Shown in pieces: positions 6,541 through 11,705 of a stretch of 11,705 nt of DNA; within the stretch, counting starts at the first letter, position 1, and the number at the start of each line of letters is the position of its first letter. Origin of the DNA: a bacterium (lineage in GTDB: Bacteria > Desulfobacterota > GWC2-55-46). Below the pieces are notes generated by a model. It was given only the letters and a program-made list of their open reading frames with translations. It had not been told where the DNA came from and did no database searches. The position numbers and the translations under genes are program-made. Where the stretch lies: positions 1 to 11,705 of the forward strand of contig DAIDBB010000515.1 in the NCBI GenBank assembly GCA_027310325.1, read 5' to 3'.

Positions 6541-8511
6541 CTATGACTTGGTCGGTAAAAATATTTTAAAGACAGCCCCGCCTCCACGCGTTCCGCCCAC
6601 CACGCCTATGTGCCCTCCATGCTCCTTTATTATGCTTTGGGCTATCGAAAGACCCAGGCCTATGTTCAAACCGCCCCCCTTCTCCTTCGTGGTGAAAAAG
6701 GGGTCGAAAATCTTATCTATTTCCCCCTCTTCTATACCGGGGCCAGTATCCCTGATCTCAACCATTGAAAATTCGTTCCCATCCTCTATAACGCGTCTTG
6801 TTGAGATAAATATCTTTCCGTTTCCATCAATCGCGTCACGCGCGTTTTTGACTATGTTCAGTATTACTTCCATAAGCTGAGCTTTGTTTCCTGACACCTT
6901 CGGAAGGTCCGGGTCGAGGTCTTCTATTATTTCGATCGAATGGGTCTTTATCTCCGATATAAAAAGCCCGATAGTGGCTTTTATAATAAGATTCAGGTAC
7001 ACGGGCTCAAAGTTCCCCCTCGAAGGCCTTGCGTAGGCCATCATATCTAGGATTATATACTTCGAACGCACCGCCGCGTCTTTTATCTTTTCGAGGAGGT
7101 AATAATTAGGGTCTTTGCGGTCTATTCTTCCAAGGAGGACCTCTGTTATGCTTAATATGCCCGCAAGGGGGCTATTGAGCTCATGAGCTATCCCGGCGCC
7201 CATCTCGCCAAGGGACACGAGTTTTGCCGACTGTATCAGCCGCTGCTCCGAATTCTGGAGCCTGCTATATGCCTCTTTAAATTCGTTCAGTGATCTGTTG
7301 AGTTCAGCGGTCCTATCTTTTACTGTATCTTCCAGCCCGGCTATATACCTCTTCATGGTATCGCCAAAACCTTTTCTCTCAGACAGGTCCCGCCAGATCT
7401 CCTGAACATATTTCTTGCCTTCAAGGTCCACGATCGAAGCTGATATATCGACCGGCAGCGTGAAACCGTCTTTTCTTATTATGACCGCGTCATACAGATA
7501 CCCCTTGCCGTCATAAACCCATCTCCTGAAAGCTTCCCTGTATTTAGGGAGGAATTCGGCCGGATAGATTTCATCCGGCCGAATGTTGAAAAGTTCTTCT
7601 GGCGAGTACCCGGTCAGGGCCGTTGCCGCAGGATTGGCGTCGACAAATTTGTCTGTCTCGATGTCCCTAAGAAATATCGCGTCAGCGGCCATTTGAACTA
7701 GCCTGGAGTGCCTTTCACTCAGGTTTTTCAGCTTTGCGGCTGCCGCGAGGAGCGAGTGCGCCATATCGTCGAAGGCGGCGACAAGGTCTTCTATCCCGTC
7801 ACACGTGGTTATTTTAACCCTGTGTGAAAGGTCTCCTCCAGCCAGTTCTTCGGCGCCTTTCTTAAGCCTTTCGAGCGGGACCAGAAGCCTTTTATTTACT
7901 GTAAAAATTGTGGCAAGCGACGTAAGCAGGAGCATACCTCCGCCCCAGAAAAGAAAACCCCTATTATGCCTGATGATTAGCCCTTCATAATTTCTGAGGG
8001 ATAACTTTACCGACAGAGCGCCGTTTACTTCGCCTTGCGCCGCGTTATGACATTCTCTGCGCTCCTCATTGACTAAAAAAGGCATTTCATACTTTGCGAA
8101 TTTGTGGCCGTCAGCATTTTTTACTATTATTCTGACCAGCCCGCCCTTGAGGACATCCCGGTCGAGCTTGTCCAGCGGCTGTTCGTCTTTCTCTTCCCCG
8201 AACTGATTGTCAAGGGAAGCGCCGTGAATGAGTTTTATCTCGTCTATGCCGTTGATCCTCTTAAACCTTTCTATTATCGCCCTGTCCCCGGCTCGCCCGC
8301 CCCCGAGCCTCATCGAGGTATAGAGCTGATCATGGAGGGATCTGGTGAGCTTCTCAGCCTCGGCCAGGCCTATTTCGCTTAGCAATCTATCGCGGGAGAC
8401 CGAGTCATAATAAACGAGGATAGCTATCCCCAGGAATAACATCCCGCCTATGTAGAGATAGAACCTTTGGTAGAGTCTCAGCCTCATGGAAGCCTTCTTT
8501 AAGAGGAACAC
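6541..8511 (-). CDS. Membrane sensor histidine kinase (periplasmic domain, HAMP, PAS)
   Basis: The protein (656 residues from GTG 8511) has a first membrane helix at about 18-35, a periplasmic domain at about 36-184, a second helix at about 185-206, a HAMP domain (207-259), a PAS domain (about 265-380), a short coiled coil (about 380-425), a HisKA domain with His443 in IAHELNSP, and a HATPase with an N box (NIVKNARDA, about 552-560), a G1 box (DTGPGI, 588-593) and a G2 box (GLGLS, 617-621). The periplasmic domain ends in RRECH (151-155) followed by GALSVKL, resembling sensor domains that attach heme c through CxxCH; here the first Cys is Arg. GTG 8511 has GAAGAGG upstream, but ATG 8487 (648 residues) is also preceded by GAAGG, so the start is unsettled. 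It probably pairs with the receiver downstream. No specific gene name can be supported. Confidence 0.9.
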   Translation of the reverse strand: MFLLKKASMRLRLYQRFYLYIGGMLFLGIAILVYYDSVSRDRLLSEIGLAEAEKLTRSLHDQLYTSMRLGGGRAGDRAIIERFKRINGIDEIKLIHGASLDNQFGEEKDEQPLDKLDRDVLKGGLVRIIVKNADGHKFAKYEMPFLVNEERRECHNAAQGEVNGALSVKLSLRNYEGLIIRHNRGFLFWGGGMLLLTSLATIFTVNKRLLVPLERLKKGAEELAGGDLSHRVKITTCDGIEDLVAAFDDMAHSLLAAAAKLKNLSERHSRLVQMAADAIFLRDIETDKFVDANPAATALTGYSPEELFNIRPDEIYPAEFLPKYREAFRRWVYDGKGYLYDAVIIRKDGFTLPVDISASIVDLEGKKYVQEIWRDLSERKGFGDTMKRYIAGLEDTVKDRTAELNRSLNEFKEAYSRLQNSEQRLIQSAKLVSLGEMGAGIAHELNSPLAGILSITEVLLGRIDRKDPNYYLLEKIKDAAVRSKYIILDMMAYARPSRGNFEPVYLNLIIKATIGLFISEIKTHSIEIIEDLDPDLPKVSGNKAQLMEVILNIVKNARDAIDGNGKIFISTRRVIEDGNEFSMVEIRDTGPGIEEGEIDKIFDPFFTTKEKGGGLNIGLGLSIAQSIIKEHGGHIGVVGGTRGGGAVFKIFLPTKS

Positions 8512-8641
8512 CTTGCCTCTTCAATGCAGAATGCTCTCGCTGAGGGTCAAAAGGAGGTCTTGAGATTTCAGACGTGGCGTAACGAGGATGATTTTCGAGA
8601 TGAGAGGCGTCTTACAGAGTTTAGCGCGTGATCGAGCTTTG

Positions 8642-9214
8642 TCAATCGCCCTGGAGGGAATATGTTTTGAAGAATTTAACGAAGTAATCTATACCGGACC
8701 ACATGGTAAGGACGAAGGCAATCAATAGAAGGACGGTCCCTACCGCATGAAAATCTATCCCGTAAAAATTAAAATGGACTATAAGCGGCACAAGGCAGAT
8801 TATCTGGGAGATGGTCTTATATTTTCCCATGCGGCTCGCCTCGATGACTACCCCCATATCGGAAGCGATCGCCCTTAGCCCCGTTACCGCTATTTCTCTG
8901 CCAATCATAAGGGCGACTATCCAGGCCGGAACCCTTCCGAGAGGGATGAGCATGATGAAAGCCGTTGTTATGAGTATCTTATCCGCAAGAGGATCGAGGA
9001 ACTTTCCGAGCGATGTGATTATCCCTCTTTTTCTGGCAAGATAACCGTCAAGCCAGTCCGTTATGCATACCAGCGCGAAGATTACGGCCGAAATAACGCT
9101 TAAATTTCTGCCCGGAGATAGGAGCAATACCACAAGGACCGGCGCCGTGCAGACCCTTATGATCGAAAGGATATTTGGAAGGTTTAAGTGGCTCGAAAGC
9201 GCATTCGAACGCAT
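8642..9214 (-). CDS. pgsA: CDP-diacylglycerol-glycerol-3-phosphate 3-phosphatidyltransferase
   Basis: This integral membrane enzyme transfers the phosphatidyl group from CDP-diacylglycerol to glycerol-3-phosphate, giving phosphatidylglycerol phosphate, the committed step to phosphatidylglycerol and cardiolipin. The CDP-alcohol phosphatidyltransferase signature is complete: Asp56-Gly57, Ala60-Arg61, then eight residues to Gly70, then Asp74 and Asp78. The NLPNILSIIR opening (11-20) is typical of PgsA, several hydrophobic segments follow, and 190 residues is the normal size. The start is ATG 9214; the upstream GGGATGAG is only a modest ribosome binding site, and no better start lies before the conserved NLPN. 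It lies 125 bases after the transglycosylase stop and 130 bases before the kinase, so operon membership is uncertain. Other members of the superfamily (PssA, Cls-type) are less likely by length and motif context. Confidence 0.92.
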   Translation of the reverse strand: MRSNALSSHLNLPNILSIIRVCTAPVLVVLLLSPGRNLSVISAVIFALVCITDWLDGYLARKRGIITSLGKFLDPLADKILITTAFIMLIPLGRVPAWIVALMIGREIAVTGLRAIASDMGVVIEASRMGKYKTISQIICLVPLIVHFNFYGIDFHAVGTVLLLIAFVLTMWSGIDYFVKFFKTYSLQGD

Positions 9215-9244
9215 GATTTATCTCATCCCGTAACGACCCCCTTT

Positions 9245-9268
9245 CGGACGGGCAGCAAAACCCGTTCG
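9245..9268. other. Hairpin in the pgsA leader region
   Basis: CGGACGGG (9245-9252) and CCCGTTCG (9261-9268) form an 8-bp stem with one G-T pair on the plus strand and one A-C mismatch on the minus strand, around an 8-base loop. It lies about 30 bases upstream of the pgsA ATG. No T run follows on either strand, so it is not a standard terminator, and I match it to no known riboswitch. Confidence 0.3.
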
Positions 9269-9339
9269 CGGATAATCGGGAGCATACTGAAGAGGGTCCT
9301 AAAATCCAAAGGGGAGTTCCGGAAAACATCCGATCACCC

Positions 9340-9918
9340 TTATTTTTCAGCGCCTTTATATAAATTATAATAATAAAGAACTTTTTTAACGTAATTCCTG
9401 GTCTCGGAAAAAGGCGGCACGCCTCCGTATTTTTGCACGGACGACTCCCCGGCGTTGTAAGCCGCCAGGGCAAGATGGAGGTTCCAGTCAAACATCTTGA
9501 GGAGGGAACTCAGTTTTCTTATGCCCCCCTCGATATTTTCCTCTGGGTCGTGTGCGTCCCTTACGCCCATAAGTCTGGCCGTCTCGGGCATAAGCTGCAT
9601 AAGCCCCTGCGCGCCTTTACGTGATACGGCACGGGTATCAAAATCCGACTCGGCCTTGACTACCGCCCTGACGAGTTTGGGATCGATGCCATATCTTGCG
9701 GATGTATCAGCTATTATATCGTCAAACCGTCTGTTGTTTACAGAGCGTCTCGGGATCTTCTTCTCGCCCATCATCCATCTGTATTTAGAGGATGATGGGA
9801 CGTTTGTTATATGCACCACCCCTTCTCCGTCCGTATATGTATAGAAATCCGCGAAGGCATTTGCTGAAAGAAGGGCGAAGAAGGTGATTACGAAAATATA
9901 TGTCTTTTTAGCTCTCAC
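9340..9918 (-). CDS. Secreted lytic transglycosylase (SLT domain, DUF4124-like N-terminus)
   Basis: This enzyme cleaves the MurNAc-GlcNAc bond of peptidoglycan with formation of 1,6-anhydro-MurNAc. Residues 1-23 are a signal peptide (basic MRAKK, hydrophobic core, ANAFA cleavage box). Residues about 24-50 (FYTYTDGEGVVHITNVP) look like the DUF4124 segment often found before such domains. The SLT domain covers about 63-190, with catalytic Glu90 in VVKAESDF, GAQGLMQLMPET (102-113) and the AAYNAGESSV motif (152-161), all intact. The start is GTG 9918, chosen because it gives the complete signal peptide; the ribosome binding site (AGGTT) is poor. There is no lipobox Cys, so it should be periplasmic rather than a lipoprotein. 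Small SLT enzymes commonly help envelope-spanning machines pass the wall, which would suit the pilus locus, but a general wall-turnover role is equally possible. Confidence 0.9.
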   Translation of the reverse strand: MRAKKTYIFVITFFALLSANAFADFYTYTDGEGVVHITNVPSSSKYRWMMGEKKIPRRSVNNRRFDDIIADTSARYGIDPKLVRAVVKAESDFDTRAVSRKGAQGLMQLMPETARLMGVRDAHDPEENIEGGIRKLSSLLKMFDWNLHLALAAYNAGESSVQKYGGVPPFSETRNYVKKVLYYYNLYKGAEK

Positions 9919-10067
9919 GGCAACCTGGTTTCGATCTCGAGCCGGCGGGTTTCATATTAAAAAAAGGCATTTGCCGGTTCAGGAAAGCCCGTTGGAACAA
10001 CCCTTATACTTCGAAATAGTCTACAACGCGGGTGTAAAAAGGGCAAGGTTTTTTATCACAATTACTT

Positions 10068-10093
10068 CGGATTCGAGTTAAAAATCCGTTTTT
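10068..10093 (+). terminator. Rho-independent terminator candidate, plus strand
   Basis: CGGATT (10068-10073) and AATCCG (10083-10088) form a perfect 6-bp stem around a 9-base loop, followed directly by TTTTT (10089-10093). It points toward nadB, yet no supported plus-strand gene lies upstream. It could end a small or antisense transcript, or insulate nadB from read-through. Confidence 0.4.
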
Positions 10094-10140
10094 CCAAGAG
10101 AATTTAGGGCCAGAGCCCGAATGCTAACTATCGGATCAGA

Positions 10141-10156
10141 TCAAATAAAAATTTGA
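10141..10156. repeat. Short AT-rich palindrome upstream of nadB
   Basis: TCAAAT-AAAA-ATTTGA is a perfect 6-bp inverted repeat with a 4-bp centre. Its right end runs into the TTGACA box at 10153-10158, next to the 33-bp palindrome. It could be a second operator half or chance in AT-rich sequence. Confidence 0.4.
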
Positions 10157-10181
10157 CAATAATGTAAGATTATCATAATCT
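10153..10181 (+). promoter_or_regulatory. nadB: Possible nadB promoter
   Basis: A consensus -35 box TTGACA lies at 10153-10158. Two -10 candidates follow: CATAAT (10174-10179, five of six consensus bases but only 15-bp spacing) and TAATCT (10176-10181, 17-bp spacing but a poor match). Both fall inside the 33-bp palindrome. The leader to the nadB start would be about 120 bases. Confidence 0.4.
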
Positions 10182-10190
10182 TACATTATT
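10158..10190. repeat. 33-bp palindrome, likely operator for nadB
   Basis: The arms AATAATGTAAGATTAT (10158-10173) and ATAATCTTACATTATT (10175-10190) are perfect reverse complements around a single C. The left arm begins at the last base of TTGACA, so the element fills the spacer and -10 region of the presumed nadB promoter. No T run follows and the stem has almost no GC, so it is not a terminator. An operator for a dimeric repressor is the best reading; which regulator binds it cannot be told. It is not a clear match to any NAD-regulator site I can recall. Confidence 0.7.
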
Positions 10191-10308
10191 ATTTCAATAT
10201 ATCGACATATCTTCATGGATCTTTAAACCATTATTTCTACATGCCCCACACCGATCGGGCGGTGGCAGAATAAGTCTCCCCATCACTTTCCACGAAAGGA
10301 GCCTTTTT

Positions 10309-11705
10309 TTGGAGATAAAATCGGATTTTCTGGTAATCGGCACCGGCATAGCAGGCCTTAGCTTCGCCCTTAAAGCCGCCTCATCCGGAACCGTGTCGCT
10401 CATAACCAAGAGAGAAATTAGCGAATCGGCGACCTTCTACGCCCAGGGCGGCATAGCGTCGGTATCGAGCAAGGAAGACACCTTTGAGTCGCATATAAAG
10501 GACACGCTTGACGCCGGAGCCGGGCTTTGCGATAGAAACGTAGTCGAGCTGGTCGTAAAGGACGCTCCTGCCATGATACGGGAGCTTATCGATTACGGCG
10601 TCAAGTTCACCAAGAGGACGACCAACGGCGATGTCGAGCTGGACCTCGGCAAAGAGGGAGGCCATTCAAAAAGGAGGATCGTCCATGCCGAGGACCTGAC
10701 GGGAAAGGCGGTAGAGGAGGCCCTCATAAACGCGATAAGATCCAACAAAAATATCACCGTTTACGAGAACCACATAGCCGTTAACCTTATTTCCCATTCA
10801 AGATTCGTCGAGACCATAGAGGAAGACACGGTCTGGGGTGCGTACGCCCTCGATAAAAATACAGGTAAAATACATACCTTCCTTGCCAAGGCGACGCTCC
10901 TCGCCACAGGCGGAGCCGGGAAGGTGTACCTGTATACCAGTAATCCCGACGTGGCCACCGGCGACGGCATAGCCATGGCGTACCGCACCGGGGTCCCCAT
11001 CGTAAACATGGAGTTCATCCAGTTCCATCCGACGTGTCTCTATCATCCAAAAGCAAAGAGCTTTCTAATTTCGGAGGCCTTGAGGGGCGAAGGCGGCGTT
11101 TTAAGGCTTAAGGACGGCGAACCCTTCATGAAGAAACATCACCCGATGGCCGAGCTTGCGCCGAGGGATATTGTCGCCAGGGCCATCGACTTCGAGTTAA
11201 AAAAAAGCGGGGACGAATGCGTCTACCTGGACATGACGCACAGACCGGCTAAGTTTTTGAAGGAACGTTTTCCTAATATTTACCGGAAATGCCTCGAGCT
11301 CGGTATCGATATCACCGCAGCCCCCATACCCGTCGTTCCGGCGGCGCATTACACCTGCGGCGGGGTAGGCACCGACAACCATGGCAGGACCTCCGTAAAA
11401 AGGCTTTACGCAATAGGAGAGGTGGCCTGCACAGGGCTTCATGGGGCGAACAGACTGGCCTCGAACTCGCTTCTTGAATCCCTTGTCTTTGCCGAAAGGG
11501 CGTCTTCCGATGCTAAAGAGGTCATCAAGGACGCCGCCGAAATACCGCCCATCCCGCCCTGGGAGACCAGGGGCGCCGTCATAAGCGATGAGGCGGTCGT
11601 TATCAGCCAGACCTGGGACGAGATAAGGCGATTTATGTGGAATTACGTGGGTATCGCAAGGTCGGATAAACGTCTTGAAAGGGCAAAAAGAAGGATAAAT
11701 ATCGT
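10309..11705 (+). CDS. nadB: L-aspartate oxidase NadB (partial, C-terminus beyond window)
   Basis: NadB is a flavoenzyme that oxidises L-aspartate to iminoaspartate, using oxygen or fumarate as acceptor; NadA then makes quinolinate for NAD synthesis. The 465 codons present show the FAD dinucleotide fold (VIGTGIAGL, 9-17), EGGHSKRRIVHAED (116-129), QFHPT (238-242), SEALRGEGG (255-263), HYTCGG (347-352) and GANRLASNSLLE (379-390). Glu116, His240, Arg259, His347 and Arg382 align by motif with the E. coli active-site residues Glu121, His244, Arg290, His351 and Arg386. The SEALRGEG and ANRLASNSLLE motifs separate it from succinate dehydrogenase and fumarate reductase subunits. No ATG or GTG fits the N-terminus. 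TTG 10309 has AAGGAG ending seven bases upstream and gives MEIKSDFLVIGTG, so it is the likely start. The end of the FAD domain and the start of the C-terminal helical domain are present; some 50-70 residues are missing. Confidence 0.94.
   Translation, partial: MEIKSDFLVIGTGIAGLSFALKAASSGTVSLITKREISESATFYAQGGIASVSSKEDTFESHIKDTLDAGAGLCDRNVVELVVKDAPAMIRELIDYGVKFTKRTTNGDVELDLGKEGGHSKRRIVHAEDLTGKAVEEALINAIRSNKNITVYENHIAVNLISHSRFVETIEEDTVWGAYALDKNTGKIHTFLAKATLLATGGAGKVYLYTSNPDVATGDGIAMAYRTGVPIVNMEFIQFHPTCLYHPKAKSFLISEALRGEGGVLRLKDGEPFMKKHHPMAELAPRDIVARAIDFELKKSGDECVYLDMTHRPAKFLKERFPNIYRKCLELGIDITAAPIPVVPAAHYTCGGVGTDNHGRTSVKRLYAIGEVACTGLHGANRLASNSLLESLVFAERASSDAKEVIKDAAEIPPIPPWETRGAVISDEAVVISQTWDEIRRFMWNYVGIARSDKRLERAKRRINI

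Larger units (their letters stand above)
9919..10308. other. Divergent intergenic region between transglycosylase and nadB
   Basis: These 390 bases separate the minus-strand transglycosylase from plus-strand nadB and are clearly more AT-rich than the genes. They hold a plus-strand terminator-like hairpin (10068-10093), a short palindrome (10141-10156), a TTGACA box, a 33-bp palindrome (10158-10190) and the nadB ribosome binding site (10296-10301). The left part, 9919-10067, has no recognisable gene or promoter of good quality. A GGCATTTGCC motif flanked by seven A residues (9959-9975) is too short a stem to call. No tRNA or known riboswitch was recognised. Confidence 0.7.

Noticed and set aside
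5972..6880. 302-codon plus-strand open frame
   Set aside because: It lies antisense to the receiver gene and the end of the kinase gene, both with full sets of motifs. Its translation shows no domain and looks like a mirror-frame product.
9188..9280. tRNA-like fragments (GTGGCTCGAAAGCGCA and GCATTCGAACGC)
   Set aside because: No acceptor stem, anticodon arm or T arm with a closing stem could be assembled, and the sequence codes the PgsA N-terminus.
9280..9325. Possible promoter for pgsA (TTGGAT, 17 bp, TATGCT on the minus strand)
   Set aside because: Only three of six and four of six bases match consensus, which is too weak to list as a feature.
9919..10067. Possible cyclic di-GMP riboswitch before the transglycosylase
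   Set aside because: I looked for the GGGACGCAAAGCC-type core on both strands and did not find it.
9884..10081. 65-codon plus-strand open frame entering the divergent intergenic region, with a stop inside the terminator-like hairpin
   Set aside because: It begins antisense to the transglycosylase signal peptide, which explains its hydrophobic start, and has no recognisable domain. A short peptide cannot be excluded but is not supported.
10241..10273. Ten-codon upstream open frame in the nadB leader
   Set aside because: It has no Shine-Dalgarno and no run of regulatory codons, so it is most likely chance.

Overview
The window reads as one end of a type IV pilus (T4P) assembly locus in a Gram-negative, didermic bacterium of roughly balanced GC. 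The minus-strand order pilB, pilT, pilC, pilS, then what looks like the first codons of pilR, is the arrangement known from Geobacter and Myxococcus. With the frequent ATA and AGG codons, this suggests a deltaproteobacterial lineage (Desulfobacterota/Myxococcota) or a neighbour such as Nitrospirota. That placement is inference from gene order and protein style, not from a marker gene.

Layout, right to left along the minus strand: a secreted lytic transglycosylase with an N-terminal DUF4124-like segment (9340-9918); pgsA for phosphatidylglycerol synthesis (8642-9214); a membrane HAMP-PAS histidine kinase (6541-8511) followed by a stand-alone receiver protein (6089-6475); then pilB (4207-5904), pilT (2951-4069), pilC (1732-2949), pilS (52-1725) and the probable start of pilR at the window edge. 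On the plus strand a 390-base divergent intergenic region (9919-10308) leads into nadB, which starts at a TTG at 10309 and runs off the right end.

How it works together: PilB powers pilus extension and PilT retraction, and both act on the inner-membrane platform PilC. PilS, with PilR, would control pilin transcription. The PilB N-terminus has a MshEN-type region, so extension may respond to cyclic di-GMP. The second kinase/receiver pair sits directly upstream of pilB but its signal and target cannot be read from sequence; its periplasmic domain has a near-miss CxxCH heme motif. NadB (NAD synthesis) and PgsA (phospholipids) are housekeeping genes.

Regulatory sequence is the least ordinary part. 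pilB has a good sigma70-like promoter (TTGACA, 17 bp, TAATAT) followed at once by two abutting palindromes, the second overlapping the ribosome binding site. pilT has its own promoter-like element behind a terminator-like hairpin. nadB is preceded by a 33-bp palindrome with 16-bp perfect arms that begins in the -35 hexamer. I see no mobile element, CRISPR array, tRNA or rRNA, and no convincing sign of an undescribed multi-gene system.
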